DNA from: Bordetella parapertussis
GTDB taxonomy: Bacteria; Pseudomonadota; Gammaproteobacteria; Burkholderiales; Burkholderiaceae_C
Direction: 5' to 3'
DNA length: 20,208 bases
Assembly (NCBI GenBank): GCA_945907335.1
Contig: CAMDSU010000010.1
Location: forward strand, 1 to 20,208
The translations under genes were made by a program, and so were the position numbers. The notes under the pieces were generated by a model, which was not told the origin of the DNA, searched no databases, and was given only the letters and a program-made list of their open reading frames with translations. Position 1 is the first letter of the stretch. Each line of letters opens with the position of its first letter. Positions 8,775-15,803 of this stretch are shown here, one piece after another.

Positions 8775-9383
8775 ATGATCAACAGCATGACATCGACCAT
8801 TTACACACACTCGTTTTTTTCCGTGGCCATCGGCCTGGCGTTGACACTTGCCGCCCCGGTGTTCGCCCAAAACAACAAAGCCACGGCTGACGCCAAATGC
8901 CCTGCCGTGCTGCAACACACGGTCGAGCGCCTGCAAGACGAAAAGCCACAAAATCTTTGCCAATACGCAGGGCAAGTGGTGGTGGTGGTCAACACCGCCA
9001 GTTTTTGTGGCTTCACGCCGCAATACAAAGGCTTGGAAGAACTTCACGCACGTTACAAAGACAAAGGCTTGGTGGTCTTGGGCTTTCCTTCTAACGATTT
9101 TTCACAAGAACCCGGCAATAACCAAAAGATTGCGGATTTTTGCGAGAACACCTATGGCGTGAAATTTCCCATGTTCAGCAAAACGTCTGTGCGGGGCCAA
9201 GATGCCTCACCTTTGTTTAAGCAACTCACCCAGTTGACCGACACTGCGCCCAAGTGGAACTTTTACAAATACCTGATCAGCCGTGACGGCAAGCAGGTGA
9301 AAAGTTTCAACAGCACCACCGACCCGATGAGCGTCAAATTTCTGGCCGAAATCGACAAACAACTCAGCGCCAAACTGCCCTGA
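8775..9383 (+). CDS. Glutathione peroxidase family protein with signal peptide
   Basis: Reduces hydrogen peroxide or lipid hydroperoxides using glutathione or, more often in bacteria, thioredoxin. The 202-residue product has an N-terminal signal-like segment (hydrophobic core about 14-28, ending APVFAQ with likely cleavage after A31), so it is probably periplasmic. The catalytic set is complete: peroxidatic C78 in NTASFCGFTPQY (cysteine, not selenocysteine), Q111 in SQEPG, and W161-N162 in PKWNFYKYL. C123 in ADFCENTYG sits where thioredoxin-dependent members have the resolving cysteine, while the FPCNQF cysteine is replaced by serine (FPSNDF). ATGs at 8775 and 8787 are both possible; neither has a clear ribosome binding site. 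The stop is one base before the next ATG, so the gene probably heads the fatty-acid modification operon. Confidence 0.92.
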   Translation: MINSMTSTIYTHSFFSVAIGLALTLAAPVFAQNNKATADAKCPAVLQHTVERLQDEKPQNLCQYAGQVVVVVNTASFCGFTPQYKGLEELHARYKDKGLVVLGFPSNDFSQEPGNNQKIADFCENTYGVKFPMFSKTSVRGQDASPLFKQLTQLTDTAPKWNFYKYLISRDGKQVKSFNSTTDPMSVKFLAEIDKQLSAKLP

Positions 9384-9384
9384 C

Positions 9385-10683
9385 ATGAGTGTGCGGGTGG
9401 CGATTGTCGGTTCGGGCATTGCCGGTCTGTCAGCGGCTCACCACTTGGCGGACCACGCACAGGTCAGCTTGTTTGAGGCAGACAGCTATTTCGGCGGCCA
9501 TGCCCATACCGTCAACGTCACGTTACCCGGCAAACAGGGGCCTTGCACTTTCGGCGTAGACACCGGTTTTTTGGTCTACAACGAACGCACCTACCCGGGC
9601 CTCATCTCCCTGTTTGAACAACTCGGCATAGAAACCGCGCATTCAAACATGTCGTTTTCGGTGCAAGCCCCGTGGGGCAGTTCCGGTGTCCTCGAATGGA
9701 ATGGCGCCGATCTCAACACCGTGTTCGCCCAGCGCCGCAATTTTTTTCGCCCGCGTTTTTGGTGGCTGTTGCGTGACATCTTGCGCTTTAACCGTTTGAC
9801 CACTGCACTGGCCAAATCGTATGACGATGGCGCATTGATGCAACCATTGCAAACATTTTTAGACCAACACGGTTTCGGCAATACGTTTCGCGACACTTAT
9901 TTGCTTCCCATGCTGGGCTGCATCTGGAGTTGTCCGACCGCACAAATGCTGGAGTTTCCGGCAGCCACCATGGTGCGGTTTTGTGACAACCATGGTTTGC
10001 TACAAGTCAATAACCGCCCGCAATGGTTCACTGTCAAAGGTGGCTCACAACGCTATGTAGAGGCAGTGACTTCACGCCTTGCCCACAAACATCTGCGCAC
10101 ACCCGTGCAATCGGTTCGGCGAGATGAGCAGGGCGTGACCCTTTACACCGAAGCGGGCGCACAACGGTTTGACCATGTGGTGCTGGCTTGTCATGCAGAC
10201 CAGGCGTTAGCCCTGCTGGAGCAACCCAGCGCTGACGAAGCATCGGTGCTGTCCGCCATCCGGTTTCAAGACAATCTGGCCGTGCTGCACACTGACACAT
10301 CCGTCATGCCAACTCGCCCATTGGCTTGGGCGGCTTGGAATTACCAACGGTTGCGCGACACCACAGACGGCAGTCGGGTGTGTTTGCACTATTGGCTCAA
10401 CACTTTGCAACCGCTGCCGTTCACGCAAGATGTGTTTGTATCGCTCAACCCGTTGACCGCCATTGATCCATCAAAGGTATTGGGTCAGTATCACTACACC
10501 CATCCGGTGTTTGATTTGGCCGCGATTCAAGCACAACGCCGCATGGGCCAACTGCAAGGTCTGCAACATACTTGGTTTGCCGGGGCTTGGATGGGCTACG
10601 GTTTTCATGAAGATGGCTACAAGGCCGGTCGCAGCGCCGCGCAAGCAATCGTACAAGGCCTGATGCAAGAGGAGGCCGCTTGA
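9385..10683 (+). CDS. FAD/NAD(P)-binding amine-oxidase-like oxidoreductase (COG2907)
   Basis: A 432-residue flavoprotein of the amine oxidase/desaturase superfamily. The dinucleotide-binding fold is at the very N-terminus: GSGIAG at 9-14 and the acidic end of strand two, E31 in SLFEAD, followed by the GGHAHTV loop at 37-43 that typifies this subgroup. The C-terminus carries the second flavin motif region (WFAGAWMGYGFHEDGYKAGRSAA). Relatives sit next to DUF1365 and CFA-like genes in many bacteria, including Rv0449c of Mycobacterium tuberculosis, and in alphaproteobacteria a gene of the related locus encodes a phospholipid acyl-chain desaturase. A role in oxidising or desaturating a methylated acyl chain is therefore an inference from context. 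It starts one base after the peroxidase stop with no Shine-Dalgarno, which suggests coupled translation. Confidence 0.9.
   Translation: MSVRVAIVGSGIAGLSAAHHLADHAQVSLFEADSYFGGHAHTVNVTLPGKQGPCTFGVDTGFLVYNERTYPGLISLFEQLGIETAHSNMSFSVQAPWGSSGVLEWNGADLNTVFAQRRNFFRPRFWWLLRDILRFNRLTTALAKSYDDGALMQPLQTFLDQHGFGNTFRDTYLLPMLGCIWSCPTAQMLEFPAATMVRFCDNHGLLQVNNRPQWFTVKGGSQRYVEAVTSRLAHKHLRTPVQSVRRDEQGVTLYTEAGAQRFDHVVLACHADQALALLEQPSADEASVLSAIRFQDNLAVLHTDTSVMPTRPLAWAAWNYQRLRDTTDGSRVCLHYWLNTLQPLPFTQDVFVSLNPLTAIDPSKVLGQYHYTHPVFDLAAIQAQRRMGQLQGLQHTWFAGAWMGYGFHEDGYKAGRSAAQAIVQGLMQEEAA
10668..10675 (+). promoter_or_regulatory. Strong Shine-Dalgarno that supports a TTG start
   Basis: The sequence AGAGGAGG lies four bases before the TTG at 10680, inside the last codons of the oxidoreductase gene. 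It is the best ribosome binding site in the operon and decides the start of the DUF1365 gene, which has no ATG near its expected N-terminus. Confidence 0.7.
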
Positions 10684-11483
10684 CAGTCGCCACACTTGCG
10701 CTGCCGCACCAAGTCCCGCTGATCGGAACCGGCCAAGTGCGCCACACCCGCTATCGACCCAGTCGCCATGCGTTTGCCTATGCCACTTGGTTTTTGCTGT
10801 TGCCCATGCGCAGCATGGCGCTTCACGGCAGTGGTGACCTGCCCGTCAATCGCCGCGCGCTGCTGTCCTTTCACGATATCGACCATGGCGATGGTCGCAC
10901 GGCGGCGCAAGGGGGTGCGTTGGCATGGTTGGATGAGTTACTGCAGGCCCAAGGCATACACGATGCCCAAGGCGAAGTTTGGCTGCACACGTATGCACGC
11001 GTGTTGGGCTATGTGTTCAAGCCAGTGAGTTTTTGGTATTGCCACCGAGCAGACGGCTCACTCGCGGCCATGGTGGCAGAGGTCAACAACACTTTTGGCG
11101 AACGCCATTGTTATGTGTTGCCTTCGCCGCGCTATGGGGTGAGCATGGCGGCTGACAAAGTGTTTTATGTGTCACCGTTTTGCCAAGTACAGGGAAGCTA
11201 CAGTTTTCGTTTCATGCGCAGCCAACGCGCTGATACAGACCGCACAGTGGTGCGCATTGACCACGCAGACAGCCAAGGCCTGCTGATCAGCACCAGCGTC
11301 AGTGGCGAGTTGCAAGCCTTGAACGCCGCCAGCTTGCGCCGCGCCTTGTGGTCGCATCCCCTGCACAGCTTGGGCGTCATCGCTCGCATCCATTGGCAAG
11401 CGCTGCAACTGTGGCTCAAGCGCGTCCCGTTGGTAGATAAGCCTTCTCCCCCTGAACTGTTCGCCACCCGTGGTGGCGATTGA
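10680..11483 (+). CDS. DUF1365 family protein
   Basis: A 267-residue protein of the DUF1365 (COG3496) family, whose biochemical role is not established. It shows the family hallmarks: the N-terminal GQVRHTRYRPSRHAFAYATWFLLLP stretch, the LHTYARVLGYVFKPVSFWYCHRADG core, EVNNTFGERHCYVL, and DKVFYVSPFCQVQGSYSF. Translation must start at the TTG at 10680, because the first ATG would remove the conserved N-terminus and a strong ribosome binding site precedes the TTG. The start overlaps the upstream stop codon as TTGA. Its fixed position between a COG2907 flavoprotein and a CFA-like methyltransferase, as in Rv0448c of M. tuberculosis, implies a part in acyl-chain modification; what step it performs is unknown. 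Confidence 0.88.
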   Translation: MTVATLALPHQVPLIGTGQVRHTRYRPSRHAFAYATWFLLLPMRSMALHGSGDLPVNRRALLSFHDIDHGDGRTAAQGGALAWLDELLQAQGIHDAQGEVWLHTYARVLGYVFKPVSFWYCHRADGSLAAMVAEVNNTFGERHCYVLPSPRYGVSMAADKVFYVSPFCQVQGSYSFRFMRSQRADTDRTVVRIDHADSQGLLISTSVSGELQALNAASLRRALWSHPLHSLGVIARIHWQALQLWLKRVPLVDKPSPPELFATRGGD

Positions 11484-11493
11484 CATTGCATGA

Positions 11494-12723
11494 ATGAACA
11501 TGACGACCCTGCATTCACCTGAACAAGTGCTCAATAGGTTGGGCAAAACCCTGCCGGTGGCAGCACGCCGCGGCCTGCAACTGCTGCAGTCGATTCAACA
11601 CGGCGGATTGCGGCTGCAATTCCCCGATGGCAATTGGGTGCGTTTTGGCCAGGAAAGCGGTCCGCAAGCTGAATTGATACTGCATAACTGGCAAGTGTTC
11701 GGTGCGTCTTTGCGTTCGGGGGATATCGGTTTTGCGGAAACATTTATTGCCGGCGACTGGGACACCCCTGACTTGACCGGCTTGCTGCAATTGCTGGTGA
11801 TCAACCGCCGGCCCATGGACGACATGATTTTCGGCACTTGGTGGGGCCGACTCTTCTACCAATTACGCCACTGGATGCGTCGCAACAACAAGCGCAACAG
11901 TTCAAAAAATATCCATGCACATTACGACTTGGGCAATGCGTTTTACAGCGCCTGGCTGGACCCGAGCATGACCTATTCATCGGCTTGGTTCGATGGCAAC
12001 CGCGAACAAGATTTGCACACCGCACAGCAGGCCAAGGTGCGCCGCGCATTGCGCATGGCCCAGGTTCAATCAGGTTCGCGTGTGCTGGAAATCGGATGCG
12101 GATGGGGCGGTCTGGCTGACATTGGTGCGCGTGAATTCGGCGCACATATGACAGGCATCACACTCAGCCCTTCTCAACTCGCATATGCAAAGCAACGGCT
12201 ACAAGACCTGCCGGGGAACACTGACTTGCGGCTGCAAGATTACCGCGACACCCAAGACGGACCTTACGACGCTATTTGTTCCATCGAGATGATCGAGGCA
12301 GTGGGTCGCGACTATTGGCCGACTTATTTCCAAACCATTGCACGCTTGCTCAAGCCTGGCGGTCATGCTTGCATACAAAGCATTGTCATTGACGATGCCT
12401 TGTTCGACAGGTATGCGCTGGGCACCGACTTCATTCAACAATATATTTTTCCGGGTGGGTTTTTGCCCAGCAGAAAAACCTTTGCGGCGCAAGCGCTGGC
12501 GGCAGGTTTACAAGTGACCGATGCGTTTGCATTTGGTTTGGACTATGCCGAAACACTCAAACGCTGGCGCGAATCTTTTGTGCAAATAGCTGCACAGTTA
12601 CCAGCCATGGGCTATGACCAACGGTTTGAGCGCACGTGGCTGTTTTACCTGTGCTACTGCGAAGCTGCATTTTTAGAGAACAACACTGACGTGGTGCAGT
12701 TCACCTTGCGCAAACCCGCATGA
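11494..12723 (+). CDS. Cyclopropane-fatty-acid-synthase-like SAM methyltransferase
   Basis: Members transfer a methyl or methylene group from S-adenosylmethionine to the double bond of phospholipid acyl chains at the membrane surface. The 409-residue protein has the N-terminal lipid-binding region, YDLGNAFY at 144-151, SAM motif I VLEIGCGWGG at 197-206, E268 in EMIEAVG, and IQQYIFPGGFLPS at 314-326. Compared with E. coli Cfa, the bicarbonate-site cysteine is serine (S163 in MTYSSAWF) and the His of LLHTI is Gln (Q295), while the Glu and Tyr (Y351) are kept. This may be a methyl-transferring branch, like M. tuberculosis UfaA1 or alphaproteobacterial UfaM, rather than a true cyclopropane synthase; that is inference. 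ATGs at 11494 and 11500 are both possible; the gene follows DUF1365 after ten bases. Confidence 0.92.
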   Translation: MNMTTLHSPEQVLNRLGKTLPVAARRGLQLLQSIQHGGLRLQFPDGNWVRFGQESGPQAELILHNWQVFGASLRSGDIGFAETFIAGDWDTPDLTGLLQLLVINRRPMDDMIFGTWWGRLFYQLRHWMRRNNKRNSSKNIHAHYDLGNAFYSAWLDPSMTYSSAWFDGNREQDLHTAQQAKVRRALRMAQVQSGSRVLEIGCGWGGLADIGAREFGAHMTGITLSPSQLAYAKQRLQDLPGNTDLRLQDYRDTQDGPYDAICSIEMIEAVGRDYWPTYFQTIARLLKPGGHACIQSIVIDDALFDRYALGTDFIQQYIFPGGFLPSRKTFAAQALAAGLQVTDAFAFGLDYAETLKRWRESFVQIAAQLPAMGYDQRFERTWLFYLCYCEAAFLENNTDVVQFTLRKPA

Positions 12724-14003
12724 CCCCATTGAACCGCCGTGCGTTGCTATTTTTAGGACTGCCGGCGTTGCCATTGGCTTTTGTGGCCTTGCCTTTGTAT
12801 GTGATTTGGCCGCATTACTTTGCCAACCGTTTTGGCGTGTCGCTGGGTTTGATCGGCGGTTTGTTGCTGTTGGCCAGAACGCTTGACGCTGTGCTCGACC
12901 CCTTGCTTGGACATTGGAGCGACCGGCTGTTTTTGCGCGGCAACACCACCGTGCTCAAGCGCTGCTGGCTGGCCGCCACGTTTTTGTCGGTTGCTTTTTT
13001 GGTGCTGTTTTTTCCGCACTGGCTGATCGGCCAAAGTGTGACGCTCAATAGTTTGTTGGTGGTGGTGTTGCTGGCCTTGCTGGTCAGTTACCTGTGCTAC
13101 AGCTTTTTATACATTTGCTTGCAAGCTTGGGGCGCACGCTTAGGCGGTGATACACATACCCGCAGTCATATCGTAGGTTGGCGCGAGGGCTTGGCGCTGG
13201 CAGGCGTCATCCTTGCGTCACTGGTGCCGGGTTGGTTGGGCATGGAGGCGTTGGTGAGCGGCTTTGTGGTGCTTCTGGCCCTGGCTTTGTGGGCTTGGTG
13301 GTATGCGCCAAGACCTGCAACTGCTACAGACACACCTGTCGCGCTTGAGCCTTGGTGGCGCGGTTTGAAACAGCCTTGGAGCCACGCTGGTTTTCGCCGT
13401 TTGTTGTTGGTGTTCATGCTCAATGGCATTGCCTCTGCCGTTCCCGCGACCCTGATGCTTTTCTTTGTGCAAGACCGCTTGCAGTTGCCAGCTTCTTCCC
13501 AAGGGCAATTCCTGGGCGCTTATTTTTTGGCGGCGGCTGTATCCGTGCCACTTTGGTTGCGGGCCATCGGTCGTTGGGGGCTTTGGCGCTGCTGGCTCGC
13601 GGGCATGCTGCTTGCAGTGGCGGTGTTCATATGGACGCTGGGTTTAGCCGCCGGCGATGACATCGGCTACACCGTGGTCTGCGTGCTGTCTGGCTTGACG
13701 CTGGGCGTTGACCTGATTGCACCGGGCGCTTTGCTCAACGGCATGCTGCAATCGAACCGCAGCGATGGTGCACATGCCGGTGCTTATTTCGGTTGGTGGC
13801 AAGTGGCAACTAAACTCAACTTGGCATTGGCCGCTGGCGTATCCTTACCCATGCTGCAGTGGCTGGGTTATGAATCCGGCTCTCGGGATGCGCCAGCGTT
13901 GTTAGCGCTCAGTTGGGCCTACGCCTTGCTGCCTTGTGTCTTGAAACTGCTGGCTGGTGTGGTACTGTGGACCTCAGCCAAGCAACTGCAAACCATGGAG
14001 TGA
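12720..14003 (+). CDS. MFS transporter of the glycoside-pentoside-hexuronide (MelB-like) type
   Basis: A 427-residue inner-membrane protein with about twelve hydrophobic helices. The N-terminal motif DAVLDPLLGHWSDR (D56, D60, D68) is the GPH signature; in MelB the equivalent of the first two aspartates bind the coupling cation. The middle loop (about 195-220) carries PRPATATDTPVALEPWW before the second six-helix half. Genes of this type accompany the CFA-like cluster in other proteobacteria, so the substrate is unlikely to be a sugar. The MelB fold also contains lysophospholipid transporters such as animal Mfsd2a, so a lipid or acyl-chain substrate is a reasonable guess. The ATG overlaps the methyltransferase stop as ATGA, without a Shine-Dalgarno. 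Confidence 0.87.
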   Translation: MTPLNRRALLFLGLPALPLAFVALPLYVIWPHYFANRFGVSLGLIGGLLLLARTLDAVLDPLLGHWSDRLFLRGNTTVLKRCWLAATFLSVAFLVLFFPHWLIGQSVTLNSLLVVVLLALLVSYLCYSFLYICLQAWGARLGGDTHTRSHIVGWREGLALAGVILASLVPGWLGMEALVSGFVVLLALALWAWWYAPRPATATDTPVALEPWWRGLKQPWSHAGFRRLLLVFMLNGIASAVPATLMLFFVQDRLQLPASSQGQFLGAYFLAAAVSVPLWLRAIGRWGLWRCWLAGMLLAVAVFIWTLGLAAGDDIGYTVVCVLSGLTLGVDLIAPGALLNGMLQSNRSDGAHAGAYFGWWQVATKLNLALAAGVSLPMLQWLGYESGSRDAPALLALSWAYALLPCVLKLLAGVVLWTSAKQLQTME

Positions 14004-14005
14004 TG

Positions 14006-14542
14006 ATGCAAAGACGATTAATGCTCTCTGCCGCTGCAGCGGCTGCACTGGCCGCCAGCGGATGTGCCGGCCCCTCGGTCAATGATTACGCCAGTGAAAA
14101 ACCTGTGCTCGATTTGAAACAGTATTTCAATGGCGTGGTGGATGCTTGGGGCATTTTTACCGACCGTTCGGGCAAAGTGGTCAAGCGGTTCACCGTCGTC
14201 ATGCATTGCCAATGGAATGGCGAGCAAGGGGTGTTGGACGAGGATTTTGTGTACAGCGACGGCACTAAGCAAAAACGCATTTGGAAATTACAACACCTGG
14301 GCAATGGCCGCTATTCGGGCCAAGCAGACGATGTCATCGGCATTGCCGATGGACAAACACGTGGCAATGCCTTCAATTGGCGCTACACCTTGGCCCTGCC
14401 AGTAGACAGCCAAGTTTGGCATGTGCAGTTTGACGACTGGATGTATTTGTTGGACGACAAAGTCATGCTGAACAAAGCCGTGATGTCAAAGTTCGGTATC
14501 TTTTTAGGCGAAGTCACTCTGTCATTCACACGCCGCGTTTGA
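14006..14542 (+). CDS. DUF3833 family lipoprotein
   Basis: A 178-residue predicted lipoprotein. Arginines at 3-4, an alanine-rich core and the lipobox AASGC give C20 as the modified cysteine. The remainder shows DUF3833 features: DLKQYFNGVVDAWGIFTDRSGKVVKRF near the start, a series of short strands (VLDEDFVYSDG, RIWKLQHLGNGRYSGQADD), and FDDWMYLLDDKVMLNKAVMSKFGIFLGEVTLSF at the end. The pattern suggests a small beta-barrel able to bind a hydrophobic ligand, which is inference. A GGAG five bases before 14006 favours this ATG over the one at 14003, which touches the transporter stop codon (TGATG). A longer frame from 13913 overlaps the transporter and is not needed. Function is unknown; envelope location and operon context suggest work on membrane lipids. 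Confidence 0.85.
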   Translation: MQRRLMLSAAAAAALAASGCAGPSVNDYASEKPVLDLKQYFNGVVDAWGIFTDRSGKVVKRFTVVMHCQWNGEQGVLDEDFVYSDGTKQKRIWKLQHLGNGRYSGQADDVIGIADGQTRGNAFNWRYTLALPVDSQVWHVQFDDWMYLLDDKVMLNKAVMSKFGIFLGEVTLSFTRRV

Positions 14543-14547
14543 CGTAC

Positions 14548-15327
14548 ATGGCCTGGCTCGCCCCATTCAACCCCCCTATCACCGACTGGCATGGCCGCAG
14601 TGTGTGGTTGGTGGGCGCCTCCAGCGGCATTGGTCTGGCCTGTGCGCATGCCTTGCATGCCGCAGGTGCCAAAGTGTGTGTGTCAGCCCGTCAAGCCGAT
14701 TTGTTGCAAGCCTTTGTCAACACGCACGCTGGCGCCTTGGCCTTACCGCTGGATGTCACCGACGCCAGTTCTTTGCGGCTAGCCACACAACAAGTGCAGG
14801 CGCAACACGGCATAGACGTGGTGATTTATTGCGCGGGGTATTACAAAGCGCAATCGGCCAATGCCTATGATTTGCAGAGCATGCAAACACACCTTGCGGT
14901 GAACTACACCGGCGCGTTGTTGTTGCTGGATTGTGTGCTGCCCATTTTGCGGGCCCAAGGGCATGGCCACCTGAGCTTGGTGTCCAGCGTCGCGGGTTTC
15001 AGAGGTTTGCCCAAAAGCCTGGCTTACGGTCCCAGCAAAGCTGCATTGACGCATTTGGGCGAAGTGCTGTATCTGGATTTACATGCGCACGGTATCGGCG
15101 TGAGTGTGGTGCATCCCGGTTTTGTCGCCACACCATTGACCGCACAAAATACTTTTCACATGCCTGCTTTGATCTCACCCGAGCAAGCGGCCGTTGATAT
15201 GCAACAAGGCTGGCGCGATGGCTTGTTTGATATCCATTTCCCCAAACGCTTCACTTTGTTTTTGAAACTCTTGCGAATCCTGCCTTACCGTTGGTATTTC
15301 CCGCTGGTTCGCAGATTCACGGCCTGA
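14548..15327 (+). CDS. Short-chain dehydrogenase/reductase
   Basis: A classical SDR of 259 residues using NAD(P)H. Visible elements, numbered from the ATG at 14548: cofactor motif GASSGIG at 23-29, D69-V-T in LPLDVTD, CAG at 95-97 in place of the usual NAG, N119, catalytic S147 in VSSVAG, and Y160-x3-K164 in AYGPSKAA, followed by HPGFVATPLT. A basic residue, R48, lies near the end of strand two, which hints at NADPH. The C-terminus is hydrophobic and basic (LFLKLLRILPYRWYFPLVRRF), possibly allowing membrane contact. A TTG at 14539 overlapping the previous stop (TTGA) would add three residues; the ATG is preferred. SDR genes are regular members of this cluster in other proteobacteria, but the substrate is unknown. 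Confidence 0.87.
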   Translation: MAWLAPFNPPITDWHGRSVWLVGASSGIGLACAHALHAAGAKVCVSARQADLLQAFVNTHAGALALPLDVTDASSLRLATQQVQAQHGIDVVIYCAGYYKAQSANAYDLQSMQTHLAVNYTGALLLLDCVLPILRAQGHGHLSLVSSVAGFRGLPKSLAYGPSKAALTHLGEVLYLDLHAHGIGVSVVHPGFVATPLTAQNTFHMPALISPEQAAVDMQQGWRDGLFDIHFPKRFTLFLKLLRILPYRWYFPLVRRFTA

Positions 15328-15332
15328 TCCAC

Positions 15333-15794
15333 ATGCACACCAATATTGACGTTCCCCAAAGCTTGATCGATGAAATTGTGGCGGCGTTTGAACACCTGCA
15401 GCCTGCTGACATTGCCCGCATGGGCGACTGGTACGACGAACAGGCCCGTTTCAAGGACCCGTTCAAAGATGTTCAAGGACTGCCTGCGGTTCAAGCCATT
15501 TTTCAACATATGTTTGACAGCTTAGAGCAGCCGCGCTTTGTGGTGACCAGCTGCCTGGTGCAAGGCCAGGCGTGTTTTTTGGTGTGGGATTTTTTGTTTC
15601 GATTCAAGACCATGCAAGCCGGTGTCGATCAACGCATACACGGCGGCTCGCATATGGTGTTTGGTCTGAATACGCAAGGCGAATGGCGTATTCAAACACA
15701 CAGAGATTATTGGGATGCCGCTGAAGAGCTGTATGAAAAGTTGCCGTGGATTGGCAGCCTGATGCGCTGGTTAAAGCGCCGTATCAACAGCTGA
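15333..15794 (+). CDS. NTF2-like (SnoaL-type) protein
   Basis: A 153-residue protein with the layout of the nuclear transport factor 2-like fold: an N-terminal helix (LIDEIVAAFEHLQPADI), the YDEQARFKDPFKDVQGLPAVQAIFQHMF segment, then strands that include FLVWDFLFRF, RIHGGSHMVFGLN and WRIQTHRDYWDAAEELYEKLP. Members are either small cone-shaped enzymes (isomerases, cyclases, hydrolases) or ligand-binding proteins. The retained Asp and His residues in the pocket-forming strands (for example D in RFKDPF and H in QTHRDYW) make an enzyme possible, but this cannot be settled by eye. The ATG at 15333 follows the SDR stop by five bases. An in-frame start at 15291 would overlap the SDR gene and is less likely. 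It is the last gene of the operon, convergent with the GST gene. Confidence 0.82.
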   Translation: MHTNIDVPQSLIDEIVAAFEHLQPADIARMGDWYDEQARFKDPFKDVQGLPAVQAIFQHMFDSLEQPRFVVTSCLVQGQACFLVWDFLFRFKTMQAGVDQRIHGGSHMVFGLNTQGEWRIQTHRDYWDAAEELYEKLPWIGSLMRWLKRRINS

Positions 15795-15803
15795 ATCGGA
15801 AGA

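Noticed and set aside
13913..14005. An upstream extension of the DUF3833 gene
   Set aside because: It would overlap the transporter gene by about 90 bases and bury the lipoprotein signal; a GGAG placed before the ATG at 14006 supports the shorter form.
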